Positions 43,378-53,072 of a stretch of 64,000 nucleotides of DNA are shown one piece after another. The stretch covers positions 1 to 64,000 of the forward strand of contig CAMWPB010000004.1 in assembly GCA_947176065.1 (NCBI GenBank), written 5' to 3'. The notes under the pieces were generated by a model. It was not told where the DNA came from. It saw nothing but the letters and a program-made list of their open reading frames with translations, and ran no database searches. The first letter of the stretch is position 1, and every line of letters begins with the position of its first letter. The translations under genes were made by a program, and so were the position numbers. Source of the stretch: an uncultured Lachnospiraceae bacterium (GTDB lineage Bacteria > Bacillota > Clostridia > Lachnospirales > Lachnospiraceae).

Positions 43378-44091
43378 TTGAAGAATATGATTAAGAAGAA
43401 CCAGATGATGATTACGGCGCTTGCCATTATGATCGCGGTGGCAGGGTACCTGAATTTTGCGGGTACTAAGGTGACGGACGAGGAGCTGATGAGCGTGAGC
43501 GGGGAAATGGGGACGACCGGGCTTACACAGGAGGATGCGGAGGCGGAATACGCGGCGCTTTTGGATCTGTCGGAGGAAGACATCGAGCGGGCGTCCGGCG
43601 ATATAGAAAGTCTGGACAGCGACGTGACCATGGCGGAGAGCGGCAGCGTGGACGAGGAGCTGGCGCAGGCCCTTGCCGAGGAGCAGATGGATGAGGTACC
43701 CGGCGAGGCGATGTTTACATCGGCGGAAACAGCTACAGCCCTTTCCGGCGCGAAGCTCGAGAAGGAGCAGACCCGTGTGCAGAACAAGGAGACGCTGCTG
43801 GAGATCATCAATAACGCCAATATCAGTGAGACCCAGAAGCAGGAAGCCGTAACAAGCATGATCACCATGACGGATATTGCAGAGAAAGAGACGGCGGCGG
43901 AGATTCTGCTGGAGGCAAAGGGATTTGACGATGCCATTGTCAGCATAGACGGGGACAGTGTGGACGTGGTGGTAAATACGGCGGAGCTATCAGAGGCGCA
44001 GCGTGCCCAGATCGAGGACATTGTGATCCGAAAGACCGGCGTGAGCGCGGACGCGGTTGTGATCAGCACGGTAAATTCCGACGAGAAATAA
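43378..44091 (+). CDS. spoIIIAH: Stage III sporulation protein AH
   Basis: A 237-residue protein with one N-terminal membrane helix, a long acidic linker (about 35-130) and a C-terminal ring-forming domain of the YscJ/FliF type. It binds SpoIIQ of the forespore, or the Clostridia counterpart. TTG 43378 has AGGGGAG six bases before it; ATG 43387 is the alternative. Last gene of the operon; no clear terminator follows. Confidence 0.93.
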   Translation: MKNMIKKNQMMITALAIMIAVAGYLNFAGTKVTDEELMSVSGEMGTTGLTQEDAEAEYAALLDLSEEDIERASGDIESLDSDVTMAESGSVDEELAQALAEEQMDEVPGEAMFTSAETATALSGAKLEKEQTRVQNKETLLEIINNANISETQKQEAVTSMITMTDIAEKETAAEILLEAKGFDDAIVSIDGDSVDVVVNTAELSEAQRAQIEDIVIRKTGVSADAVVISTVNSDEK

Positions 44092-44230
44092 GGTACGGAA
44101 CAATTCCTGTGTGCATTGTGAAAGGTTTTATGTTACTATAGTAAAAGTATGGATTTTCAGGCGGCCGGGGCCGCAGGCCCCGGATTTGCCGGCGCGTCCA
44201 TGCACAAGAAAAGTGTTGGAGGATAAAAAC

Positions 44231-45823
44231 GTGGGCGTTTATGCGGACGAAATAAACAGAAGAAGAACTTTTGCGATCATTTCGCACCCGGATGCGGGTA
44301 AGACAACCCTCACCGAGAAATTTTTGCTGTATGGGGGAGCGATCAATCTGGCGGGCAGCGTTAAAGGGAAGGCTACGGCCAGACATGCGGTTTCGGACTG
44401 GATGCAGATTGAGAAGGAGAGAGGTATTTCCGTTACCTCTTCCGTGCTGCAGTTTTCCTATGACGGGTTCTGTATCAATATTCTGGATACGCCGGGACAT
44501 CAGGACTTTTCGGAGGATACTTACAGAACGCTGATGGCAGCGGATTCGGCAGTGATGGTGATAGACGCTTCCAAAGGCGTAGAGGCGCAGACACGCAAGC
44601 TGTTTAAGGTATGTGTGATGCGCCATATCCCGATTTTTACCTTTATCAATAAGATGGACAGGGATGCCAACGATACCTTTGAGCTCCTGGACGATATTGA
44701 GAAGGAACTGGGAATCGCCACCTGTCCGGTGAACTGGCCTATTGGCTCCGGGAAGAACTTTAAGGGCGTTTACGAGCGGGAGAGCCGGTGTGTGATCACC
44801 TACGCCGATACGGAGAAGGGAACAAAAGAGGGACATGCCACAAGGATTCCGTTTTCGGAGACGGAGAATCTGACGGCCCAGATCGGGGAAGACTTTTTAT
44901 CACAGCTCACCGATGAGATCGAGCTTTTAGACGGAGCAAGCGCGCCTTTCGACTTAGAAGAGATTCAGGCGGGAAATCTGACGCCGGTGTTTTTTGGGTC
45001 GGCGCTTACGAATTTCGGTGTGGAAATTTTTTTACAGCATTTTTTAAAGATGACGACTACGCCGCTGCCCCGCAGGGCGGATATCGGTCTGATTGATCCG
45101 GTGGAACATGACTTCTCGGCTTTCGTTTTTAAAATTCAGGCAAACATGAATAAGGCGCACCGCGACAGAATTGCGTTTATGCGCATCTGTTCGGGGAGAT
45201 TTGATGTAAACGAGGAGGTCAGGCATGTGCAGGGAGGGCGGGTGATGCGGCTGTCCCAGCCCCAGCAGATCATGGCGGACGAGCGCAAAATCCTGAGTGA
45301 GGCGTACGCGGGAGATATCATCGGCGTGTTTGATCCGGGTATCTTTTCCATAGGGGATACTGTATGTATGCCCGGCGAGCAGTTTGCCTATGAGGGAATC
45401 CCGACTTTCGCGCCTGAACATTTCGCAAGGGTCAGACAGGTGGATACCATGAAGCGCAAGCAGTTTGTCAAGGGCATTATGCAGATTGCGCAGGAGGGCG
45501 CGATCCAGATTTTTCAGGAGTTTAATACCGGCATGGAGGAGATCATTGTCGGCGTAGTCGGCGTTTTGCAGTTCGATGTGCTGAAGTACCGGCTGGAAAA
45601 TGAATATAACGTGGAAATTAAGATGGAGAATCTGCCCTACGAATATATCCGCTGGATTGAAAATAAGGATATTGACCTGGACAAGCTGACAGGCACTTCG
45701 GATATGAAGAAAATTAAGGATTTGAAGGATAATCCGCTTCTGCTTTTCGTCAACCAGTGGAGCATCGGCATGACGGTGGAGCGGAATGAGGGACTGGTTC
45801 TGTCAGAGTTTGGCAGAGCGTAG
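44231..45823 (+). CDS. prfC: Peptide chain release factor 3
   Basis: A 530-residue translation GTPase. The G1 box is SHPDAGKTTL, G3 is DTPGHQDF and G4 is NKMD; domain II and the RF3-type C terminus follow. It recycles release factors 1 and 2 after termination. GTG 44231 has GGAGG eight bases upstream and matches the family N terminus. The long in-frame upstream part (from 44111) includes a GC hairpin (44166-44184) and is taken as leader; a possible -10 TATAGT is at 44137-44142. Confidence 0.95.
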   Translation: MGVYADEINRRRTFAIISHPDAGKTTLTEKFLLYGGAINLAGSVKGKATARHAVSDWMQIEKERGISVTSSVLQFSYDGFCINILDTPGHQDFSEDTYRTLMAADSAVMVIDASKGVEAQTRKLFKVCVMRHIPIFTFINKMDRDANDTFELLDDIEKELGIATCPVNWPIGSGKNFKGVYERESRCVITYADTEKGTKEGHATRIPFSETENLTAQIGEDFLSQLTDEIELLDGASAPFDLEEIQAGNLTPVFFGSALTNFGVEIFLQHFLKMTTTPLPRRADIGLIDPVEHDFSAFVFKIQANMNKAHRDRIAFMRICSGRFDVNEEVRHVQGGRVMRLSQPQQIMADERKILSEAYAGDIIGVFDPGIFSIGDTVCMPGEQFAYEGIPTFAPEHFARVRQVDTMKRKQFVKGIMQIAQEGAIQIFQEFNTGMEEIIVGVVGVLQFDVLKYRLENEYNVEIKMENLPYEYIRWIENKDIDLDKLTGTSDMKKIKDLKDNPLLLFVNQWSIGMTVERNEGLVLSEFGRA

Positions 45824-45862
45824 GAGATCGGGAAAGCCTGCGGGAAAGGAGGGCGGCTGCGT

Positions 45863-47056
45863 ATGAAAAAGACAGGGATATTACTGATTTGTATGCTGGT
45901 TTTAACCGGCGCCCTTTATCTTGTGGGAAAGGAGATGTCCCAGAGCGAGAGCAGTCTCTACAGGCAGGAAGATAAGGCGGCCGGCGGAACCGGGGGGAAG
46001 CTGCCCGAGCAGGTGCTCACCCGGACGGATGAAAAGCTGCGGGAGGAGCAGGAGGACTGTTATGCCTTCGGCAAACTGACGGAGGAGGAGCAGGAAGTCT
46101 ATCTGGAGATTTTGGAGGCGATTGTCGGCTTCCGGGAAAACGTGAGGCTTTCCAGCTGTGACAAGGAGCTGATTTCCCGCGTGTTCCAATGTGTGTTAAA
46201 CGACCATCCCGAGATCTTCTATGTGGACGGATACAGTTATACGGAGTACACGCTGGGCAGCATTCTGAAAAAGATTACCTTTACGGGCAGTTATCGTTTC
46301 AGTCCGGAGGAAGTGGAAGAGAAACAACGGCAGATAGATGATTATGTAAACCAATGTCTGGCCGATATGCCGGAGGATGCGGACGAGTATGAAAAAGTGA
46401 AGTATGTATATGAATACCTGATCCATCATACGGATTATGACGCATCGGCAAAGGACAGCCAGAATATCTGTTCTGTCTTTTTGGAGAGGAAATCCGTGTG
46501 CCAGGGATATGCGAAAGCGACGCAGTACCTCCTAAACCGGGCGGGCGTCTTTTCGACGCTGGTGCTGGGCCGGGTTGTGGGCGGAGAAGGACATGCATGG
46601 AATCTGGTTCGGATCGACGGGGAATACTACTACGTGGATACTACCTGGGGCGACGCGTCCTATCAGGCGGTGGGAGGCAGCGATTATCCTGTGGAGAAGA
46701 TACCTACGATCAATTACGATTATCTCTGCGTGACCACGGAGCAGATGGAGCTGACGCACACGCAGGACAATGTGGTGGAGATGCCGGAGTGCTCTTCCAT
46801 GGATGCCAATTTTTATGTGAAGGAGGGCGTATATTTTACGGATTTCGATGAGGAAAAGATCGAGAAAATATTTACGGACAGCTATGATCGGGGAGACACC
46901 TATGTGACGCTGAAATGCGAAGGCCCCGATACTTATCGGAAAATGCAGGAGACGCTGATCGGGGAGCAGGAGGTTTTCCGCTACCTGAACTGCCCGGATA
47001 AGGCGGTATCCTATGTGGAGAACGAAAAGCAGTACAGCTTAAGCTTCTGGCTTTGA
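45863..47056 (+). CDS. Transglutaminase-like domain protein, membrane-anchored
   Basis: A 397-residue protein with an N-terminal signal-anchor helix (about 4-22). The transglutaminase/protease-like core (about 140-290) has a complete triad: cysteine in KSVCQGYAKA, histidine in GEGHAWNLV, aspartate in YYYVDTTWGD. Such outer-membrane-side domains may cut or cross-link wall peptides or proteins. GGAAAGGAGG precedes the ATG. No clear functional link to neighbours. Confidence 0.85.
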   Translation: MKKTGILLICMLVLTGALYLVGKEMSQSESSLYRQEDKAAGGTGGKLPEQVLTRTDEKLREEQEDCYAFGKLTEEEQEVYLEILEAIVGFRENVRLSSCDKELISRVFQCVLNDHPEIFYVDGYSYTEYTLGSILKKITFTGSYRFSPEEVEEKQRQIDDYVNQCLADMPEDADEYEKVKYVYEYLIHHTDYDASAKDSQNICSVFLERKSVCQGYAKATQYLLNRAGVFSTLVLGRVVGGEGHAWNLVRIDGEYYYVDTTWGDASYQAVGGSDYPVEKIPTINYDYLCVTTEQMELTHTQDNVVEMPECSSMDANFYVKEGVYFTDFDEEKIEKIFTDSYDRGDTYVTLKCEGPDTYRKMQETLIGEQEVFRYLNCPDKAVSYVENEKQYSLSFWL

Positions 47057-47151
47057 TGGGACTAGGCAAGAACAGGAAAGTTTGATATACTTAAGCCAAT
47101 ACGGAGAAATATTGCATTATGCGCGAAAAACAGCGCGGAAATGAGGAAAAC

Positions 47152-47535
47152 ATGGAACAGGAAGAAACAAAGGGCGGATACGAGTCACAGGAGGAAAAGG
47201 CCGGGACGGTAAAGATTGCGGATGACGTGGTGGCGATGATCGCTGCGCTGGCAGCCACAGAGGTGGACGGAGTTGCAGCCATGGCAGGCAATCTCACAAA
47301 CGAGCTATTGAGCCGGGTCGGCGTCAGGGGACTTTCCAGAGGAGCGAGGGTGGAGGTGTCCGGTAAAAAGGTCAAGGTGGGACTGGCGATCACCATGGAA
47401 TATGGCTATAATATTCCGGCTACATGCCAGCGGGTGCAGGCTAAGGTGAAGGGCGCGATTGAGAACATGACCGGGCTGGAAGTGCTGGATGTGAACATCC
47501 GCATAGCAGGGATCAATGTGACGAAAGAGAAATAG
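47152..47535 (+). CDS. Asp23/Gls24 family envelope stress protein
   Basis: About 127 residues of the Asp23/Gls24 family (YloU/AmaP-linked). The conserved TVKIADDVVAMIAALAATE stretch and a C-terminal DVNIRIAGINV are typical. Soluble; in staphylococci the family forms a membrane-associated layer. ATG 47152 has GAGGA close upstream; ATG 47119 is the in-frame alternative without a well-placed site. In Clostridia it commonly precedes nusB, as here. Confidence 0.9.
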   Translation: MEQEETKGGYESQEEKAGTVKIADDVVAMIAALAATEVDGVAAMAGNLTNELLSRVGVRGLSRGARVEVSGKKVKVGLAITMEYGYNIPATCQRVQAKVKGAIENMTGLEVLDVNIRIAGINVTKEK

Positions 47536-47550
47536 GATGAGTGGTAGGCT

Positions 47551-47946
47551 ATGAGCAGAAGAGAGTTGCGCGAACAGATATTTAAACTGCTGTTCCGGGT
47601 AGAATTTAATGAGATGGAGGATATGCCGGAGCAGGAGGAATTGTTCTTCGAGGATGAGGACGCCGCAACGGACGGGGATGCCGACTATATTTCGGAGAAA
47701 TACCATAAAATTTCCGAGAAGCTGGCTGAGATCGACGCGCTTTTGAACGAGAAAGCATCGGGGTGGGATACCGGCAGAATGAGTAAGGTGGATCTGACGA
47801 TCCTGCGTCTGGCTGTCTATGAAATCTGTTATGATGAGGATGTTCCCACCGGCGTTGCGATCAATGAGGCGGTGGAGCTTGCCAAAAAATTCGGGCAGGA
47901 CGCTTCCTACGGATTCGTGAACGGCGTTCTGGCCAAATTTGCATAA
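47551..47946 (+). CDS. nusB: Transcription antitermination factor NusB
   Basis: A 131-residue all-helical RNA-binding protein. The N-terminal SRRELREQIFKLLFRVEF and the C-terminal YDEDVPTGVAINEAVELAKKFG-type region are the family marks. With NusE it binds boxA in rRNA leaders. An acidic insertion of about 20 residues lies around residues 25-45. It is 15 bases after the Asp23 gene and 11 before xseA. Confidence 0.94.
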   Translation: MSRRELREQIFKLLFRVEFNEMEDMPEQEELFFEDEDAATDGDADYISEKYHKISEKLAEIDALLNEKASGWDTGRMSKVDLTILRLAVYEICYDEDVPTGVAINEAVELAKKFGQDASYGFVNGVLAKFA

Positions 47947-47957
47947 GAGGCGAACGT

Positions 47958-49157
47958 ATGCAGAACGTATACACAGTGGCACAAGTCAATTCCTACATCA
48001 GGAATATGTTCACACAGGATTTTATGCTGCAGAAAGTCCGGATCAGGGGTGAGGTCAGCAACTGTAAGTACCATACCTCCGGGCATATTTATTTTACGCT
48101 GAAGGATGAGAAAAGTGCAATATCGTGTGTTATGTTTTCCTTTGACAGAAAGGGACTTCCCTTTCGCATGGCGGAGGGACAGCAGATTATTGTAAGCGGA
48201 AGTGTGGACGTGTATGAGCGCGACGGGAAATACCAGCTATACGCCAGGCAGATAGAGCTGGACGGCATCGGGGCTTTATATGAGAAATACGAGCGGCTGA
48301 AGGCGGAGCTTGCGGAGCGGGGGATGTTTGCAGAAGAGTACAAGAGGCCGATTCCCCGTTATATCAAAGTATTGGGCGTGGTGACGGCCGAGACCGGAGC
48401 GGCGGTTCGCGACATCATCAATGTGGCGACCAGACGCAACCCCTATGTGCAGGTGATCCTTTACCCGGCCATCGTGCAGGGAGAGGCAGCGGCGCCCAGC
48501 ATCGTAAACGGGATCCGCGCGCTGGAGCAGTGCGGAGTAGATACGATCATTGTGGGAAGGGGCGGCGGTTCTATCGAGGATCTCTGGGCCTTTAATGAGG
48601 AGACGGTGGCACAGGCCGTCTTTGACTGCAGTGTCCCGATTATTTCCGCGGTAGGGCATGAGACAGACGTGACCATCACGGATTTTGTGGCGGATCTGCG
48701 TGCACCTACGCCATCTGCGGCGGCGGAGCTTGCGGTCTGCGACTTCGCGCAGATGGAGGAGCGGATGGCGGAGTATGCCTGTACCATGCAGCGTCTGTGC
48801 AGGAGAACGGTACAGGGCTGCCGGAGCAGGGCGGAGCAGTATGGCGTGCGGCTGCGTTATCTGAGTCCCCTGTATACCCTGCGCATGAAAAAGACACAGT
48901 CGGTATCGCTGGAGGAGCGTCTGCAGACGGCGATGGAGAGACGGCTGCAGGCGATGCGGCATAATCTGGCGCTCTACGCGGCGCGTATGAAGGGACTGTC
49001 GCCCTTGGACAAGCTGAGCCAGGGATATGCCTATGCGGCTGACAGCGCCGGAAGAACCCTGTCCTCTGTGGAACAGGTGGCGGTGGGAGAACAGATCCGG
49101 GTTTATGTGAAGGACGGCAGTCTTTTGGCGCAGGTACAGGAGAAACAACATGGCTAA
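47958..49157 (+). CDS. xseA: Exodeoxyribonuclease VII large subunit
   Basis: A 399-residue nuclease subunit. The N-terminal OB fold (about 1-100) includes VRIRGEVSNCKYHTSGHIYF; the catalytic core has TAETGAAVRDI, GRGGGSIEDLWAFN and SAVGHETDVTITDFVAD. It degrades single-stranded DNA. It overlaps xseB by eight bases. Confidence 0.96.
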   Translation: MQNVYTVAQVNSYIRNMFTQDFMLQKVRIRGEVSNCKYHTSGHIYFTLKDEKSAISCVMFSFDRKGLPFRMAEGQQIIVSGSVDVYERDGKYQLYARQIELDGIGALYEKYERLKAELAERGMFAEEYKRPIPRYIKVLGVVTAETGAAVRDIINVATRRNPYVQVILYPAIVQGEAAAPSIVNGIRALEQCGVDTIIVGRGGGSIEDLWAFNEETVAQAVFDCSVPIISAVGHETDVTITDFVADLRAPTPSAAAELAVCDFAQMEERMAEYACTMQRLCRRTVQGCRSRAEQYGVRLRYLSPLYTLRMKKTQSVSLEERLQTAMERRLQAMRHNLALYAARMKGLSPLDKLSQGYAYAADSAGRTLSSVEQVAVGEQIRVYVKDGSLLAQVQEKQHG

Positions 49158-49389
49158 AAAGAAGGAAGAAAATAAAATGGAAAAAGAACAGGCGTTATCC
49201 CTTGAGGATGCGTTTGCGCAGATAGAGGAAGTGATCGGCCGGCTGGAGACGGAGGACATTACGCTGGAGCAGTCATTCGCGGAATATAACCGGGGCATGG
49301 CGCTTCTGGCACAGTGTAATGAAACCATAGACCGGGTGGAAAAGAAAGTGCTGAAGATCAACGAGGACGGAGGACTGGATGAATTTTAA
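49150..49389 (+). CDS. xseB: Exodeoxyribonuclease VII small subunit
   Basis: A 79-residue helical protein with the family stretch FAQIEEVIGRLETEDITLEQS. Partner of XseA. AGGAGA precedes the ATG at 49150. It overlaps ispA by 11 bases. Confidence 0.94.
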   Translation: MAKKKEENKMEKEQALSLEDAFAQIEEVIGRLETEDITLEQSFAEYNRGMALLAQCNETIDRVEKKVLKINEDGGLDEF

Positions 49390-50281
49390 AGAAGAGCTGG
49401 AGAGAAAAACCGGGGAAACGGAGGAAATACTTAAGGGATATCTTCCGAAAGCGGAGGGCTTTCAGCGCAGGGTACTGGAGGCTATGGACTATGCAGTGTC
49501 GGCGGGGGGCAAGCGGCTTCGTCCGCTGCTGATGCGGGAGACTTCCGCCCTGTTTGGGGAAGCGGGAGAGGGACTGTTCTGTTTTATGGCGGCTATCGAG
49601 TTTATCCATACCTATTCCCTGATACACGACGATCTGCCGGCTTTGGACAATGACGATTACCGCAGGGGCAGAAAAACCACCCATGTGGTTTACGGGGAAG
49701 ATATTGCCGTGATCGCGGGTGACGGCCTTTTAAACTATGCTTATGAGACGGCGCTTCGCGCATTCGACATGGCGGTGACGCAGGAGGAGTATCAGCGGAC
49801 GGCGTGGGCCATGAAAATTTTAGGGCATAAAGCAGGCGTTTATGGCATGGTTGGCGGCCAGTGCGCGGATCTTATGGCGGAGAAGCCGGAGACGGAGGTG
49901 ACGGAGGAACAGCTTTTGTTCATCCATAAAAATAAAACCGCCGCGCTGATTCAGGCGGCAATGACGATAGGAGCCGTGCTTGCGGGAGCCGACGAGAAGG
50001 CGGTGGAGCAGATAGAGCGGTGCGCGGAAAATATTGGCGTTGCCTTTCAGATTCAGGATGATATTCTGGATGTGACGGGCAGTCTGGAGGTGCTGGGGAA
50101 GCCGACGGGGAGCGACGAAAAGAACCACAAACTGACGTATGTAGCCATGCATGGACTGGAAGAGTCGAAAAAGCAGGTGGAGACGCTTTCGGAGGATGCG
50201 GTCGGGATACTTGGGGCGTTTCCGAACAGGAACGCTTTTCTGGAAACTTTGGTGGAGCAGTTGATCTACAGAGAAAAATAA
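49379..50281 (+). CDS. ispA: Polyprenyl (farnesyl/geranyl) diphosphate synthase
   Basis: A 300-residue trans-prenyltransferase. The first aspartate-rich motif is HDDLPALDNDD, the second QIQDDILDV; KRLRP binds diphosphate. The residues before the first motif (YSLIHDD) fit a C15 product. It supplies precursors for undecaprenyl phosphate and quinones. dxs follows after 11 bases, giving an isoprenoid pair. Confidence 0.95.
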   Translation: MNFKEELERKTGETEEILKGYLPKAEGFQRRVLEAMDYAVSAGGKRLRPLLMRETSALFGEAGEGLFCFMAAIEFIHTYSLIHDDLPALDNDDYRRGRKTTHVVYGEDIAVIAGDGLLNYAYETALRAFDMAVTQEEYQRTAWAMKILGHKAGVYGMVGGQCADLMAEKPETEVTEEQLLFIHKNKTAALIQAAMTIGAVLAGADEKAVEQIERCAENIGVAFQIQDDILDVTGSLEVLGKPTGSDEKNHKLTYVAMHGLEESKKQVETLSEDAVGILGAFPNRNAFLETLVEQLIYREK

Positions 50282-50292
50282 GGGGCATATGT

Positions 50293-52176
50293 ATGTTACT
50301 GGAGCAGATAGCACAGACAAATGATATCAGGCAGATCGCGCCGGAGGATTACGGCGTACTGGCGGAGGAAATCAGGAAATTTCTGATTCAGACCATCAGC
50401 GTGACTGGTGGGCATCTCGGTTCTAATCTTGGGGCGGTGGAACTGACCATGGCGCTCCATTTATTTTTAAATCTGCCGGAGGACAAGCTGATCTGGGATG
50501 TGGGACACCAGTCCTATACCCATAAGATTTTGACGGGCCGCAGGGACGGCTTTGTGAATTTGCGGAAATTTGGCGGTATGAGCGGTTTCCCGAAGCGGAA
50601 GGAGAGCGACTGTGACTGCTTTGATACAGGACACAGCTCCACCTCCATATCGGCGGGGCTGGGGATGGTGAAGGCGAGAGACATCCAGGGCGGCAATCAT
50701 ACCATTGTCTCCGTGATTGGAGACGGGTCGCTTACGGGCGGCATGGCGTATGAGGCTCTGAATAACGCTTCCCGTCTGGAGACGAATTTTATCATTGTCC
50801 TGAACGATAATAATATGTCCATTTCCGAGAATGTGGGCGGCGTTTCCAAGTACCTGAACAACATTCGTACGGCGGACATGTATCTGGATCTGAAGGAGGG
50901 AATTTATAATTCCCTGCGCGGCAAGCCGAAGTACGGGGATAAGGTGGTAAGCCAGATCCGGCGCGCCAAGAGCAGCTTCAAACATCTGGTGGTGCCGGGC
51001 ATGTTCTTTGAGGATATGGGAATCACCTATCTGGGCCCTGTGGACGGGCACAATATTCAGGAGATGGTACATATCTTCCGGGAGGCGAGGAAGGTCAAGA
51101 AGGCGGTGCTTGTCCATGTCATCACCCAGAAGGGCAGGGGGTATGCGCCGGCGGAGCGGCATCCCGCCAGATTCCACGGTGCGGAGCCTTTTGATATCGA
51201 GACGGGCATTCCGAGCGCGCCCAAGGCCAAGGCGAATTATACGGACATCTTTTCTACGGTGATGTGCAAGCTGGGGCAGCGGGATGAGAAGGTGGTGGCG
51301 ATCACGGCGGCCATGCCGGACGGCGTGGGTCTGAAACGGTTTCGGAATATGTATCCCGAGCGATTCTTTGACGTGGGGATTGCGGAGGAGCATGCGGTGA
51401 CCTTTGCGGCCGGTCTGGCAGCGGGAGGCTTGAAACCCATCGTGGCGATCTACTCCTCTTTCCTGCAAAGATCTTACGACCAGATTCTGCACGATGTCTG
51501 CATCCAGAATCTGCCTGTGGTATTCTGTATCGACAGGGCGGGGCTTGTGGGGAGCGACGGAGAGACGCATCAGGGGCTGTTTGATCTGTCCTATCTGTCG
51601 TCCATACCGAATATGCATGTGATGGCGCCCAAGAATAAGTGGGAGCTTTCCGATATGATTAAGTTTGCGGTGGAGTTTGGCGGCCCCGTAGCCATCCGTT
51701 ATCCGAGAGGGGAAGCCTTTGACGGACTCAAGGATCACAGGGCGCCCATGGTCTACGGGAAGAGTGAGACGCTTTTTGAGGAGAAGGATATTCTGCTTTT
51801 AGCGGTGGGCAGTATGGTGAAGGTGGCGCTTACGGTGCGGGAGAGGCTGAAAGAAAAGGGGATTTCCTGCTCGCTGGTAAATGCCCGTTTTGTAAAGCCT
51901 ATCGACGAGGAGCTGATCCGTGAGGCCTGCAAAACCCACAGACTGGTCGTTACAATGGAGGAAAATGTGGCGAGCGGCGGTTTCGGTGACAGGGTCAGGG
52001 CGTTTGTGGATTCTCTGGGCGTGGAGACGAAGGTGCTTGGCATTGCCATTCCCGACGAGTATGTGGAGCATGGAAATGTGGAGCTTCTGAAACAGGAGAC
52101 AGGCATCGACGCGGTGTCTGTGGAAGGAAAGGTGGCTGCGGCCTGGCGGACGGAGACAGATAAGCAGGGGTTATGA
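50293..52176 (+). CDS. dxs: 1-deoxy-D-xylulose-5-phosphate synthase
   Basis: A 627-residue thiamine diphosphate enzyme, the first step of the MEP isoprenoid route. The cofactor motif is GDGSLTGGMAYEALNNA, the N-terminal SVTGGHLGSNLG has the active histidine, and the transketolase middle domain has RFFDVGIAEEHAV. Length is standard. It overlaps tlyA by four bases (ATGA). Confidence 0.97.
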   Translation: MLLEQIAQTNDIRQIAPEDYGVLAEEIRKFLIQTISVTGGHLGSNLGAVELTMALHLFLNLPEDKLIWDVGHQSYTHKILTGRRDGFVNLRKFGGMSGFPKRKESDCDCFDTGHSSTSISAGLGMVKARDIQGGNHTIVSVIGDGSLTGGMAYEALNNASRLETNFIIVLNDNNMSISENVGGVSKYLNNIRTADMYLDLKEGIYNSLRGKPKYGDKVVSQIRRAKSSFKHLVVPGMFFEDMGITYLGPVDGHNIQEMVHIFREARKVKKAVLVHVITQKGRGYAPAERHPARFHGAEPFDIETGIPSAPKAKANYTDIFSTVMCKLGQRDEKVVAITAAMPDGVGLKRFRNMYPERFFDVGIAEEHAVTFAAGLAAGGLKPIVAIYSSFLQRSYDQILHDVCIQNLPVVFCIDRAGLVGSDGETHQGLFDLSYLSSIPNMHVMAPKNKWELSDMIKFAVEFGGPVAIRYPRGEAFDGLKDHRAPMVYGKSETLFEEKDILLLAVGSMVKVALTVRERLKEKGISCSLVNARFVKPIDEELIREACKTHRLVVTMEENVASGGFGDRVRAFVDSLGVETKVLGIAIPDEYVEHGNVELLKQETGIDAVSVEGKVAAAWRTETDKQGL

Positions 52177-53069
52177 AGGAAAGACTGGACGTAATTCTGG
52201 TCAGACAGGGATTCGCACCGTCCAGAGAGAAGGCGAAAGCGCTTCTTATGGCGGGAAATGTGTTTGTGGATAACCAGCGCGAGGATAAGGCGGGTACCCT
52301 GTTTGACGAGAGCAAAATAAAAATCGAGGTGAAGGGCAGACAGCTTCCCTATGTGAGCCGCGGCGGTCTTAAGCTGGAGCGTGCCATCGGGCAGTTTCCG
52401 ATTACGCTGCAGGATAAGGTCTGTATGGACATCGGCGCATCTACCGGCGGGTTTACGGACTGTATGCTGCAAAACGGCGCGGGAAAGGTGTACGCCATAG
52501 ATGTGGGACACGGTCAGCTTGACTGGAAGCTTCGAAACGATGAACGGGTGGTCTGTATGGAGAAGACCAACTTCCGCTATGTGACGGACGAGGATATCAG
52601 GGAGCCCATCGACTTTGCGTCGGTGGACGTCTCCTTTATCTCGCTGACCAAGATCCTGATTCCCGCCAGAAACCTTTTGCGGCAGGGAGGGGAGATGGTC
52701 TGCCTGATCAAGCCGCAGTTTGAGGCCGGCCGTGACAAGGTCGGAAAAAAAGGCGTGGTGCGGGACCGGAAGGTACATGATGAGGTGGTGCGGCGGATTG
52801 TCGATTACGCGGATATGATCGGGTTTTTGGTGAAAGGGCTGACTTATTCGCCGATTAAGGGGCCGGAAGGAAACATTGAGTATCTGATGTGGCTGGAGAA
52901 ACGGGAGGAAATTCAGGCGGAGATTCTGGACATGTCGGAGAAGGAGGCAACCGACGCGCTTCTGTCGCTGGATGCGGCGGGGGGAGGCATTTCCCGGAAA
53001 GAGGAGTATGCGGCGCGGATAGAAGAGCTGGTTGAGGAAGCGCACGGCGCACTGGATGAGGCGAAATAG
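52173..53069 (+). CDS. tlyA: TlyA family rRNA 2'-O-methyltransferase
   Basis: A 298-residue protein with an S4 RNA-binding domain (about 1-60) and an FtsJ-like methyltransferase: CMDIGASTGGFTDC binds SAM, and FASVDVSFISL follows. Family members methylate ribose of 16S or 23S rRNA; often misnamed hemolysin. It continues the dxs operon and runs into nadK three bases later. Confidence 0.93.
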   Translation: MKERLDVILVRQGFAPSREKAKALLMAGNVFVDNQREDKAGTLFDESKIKIEVKGRQLPYVSRGGLKLERAIGQFPITLQDKVCMDIGASTGGFTDCMLQNGAGKVYAIDVGHGQLDWKLRNDERVVCMEKTNFRYVTDEDIREPIDFASVDVSFISLTKILIPARNLLRQGGEMVCLIKPQFEAGRDKVGKKGVVRDRKVHDEVVRRIVDYADMIGFLVKGLTYSPIKGPEGNIEYLMWLEKREEIQAEILDMSEKEATDALLSLDAAGGGISRKEEYAARIEELVEEAHGALDEAK

Positions 53070-53072
53070 GGG

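Noticed and set aside
44111..44230. N-terminal extension of prfC
   Set aside because: Includes a GC hairpin and unlike family sequence; GTG 44231 has a good ribosome binding site.
51008..51262. Arg-rich plus-strand frame inside dxs
   Set aside because: Out-of-frame reading of dxs; Arg/Ser-rich composition typical of a shadow.
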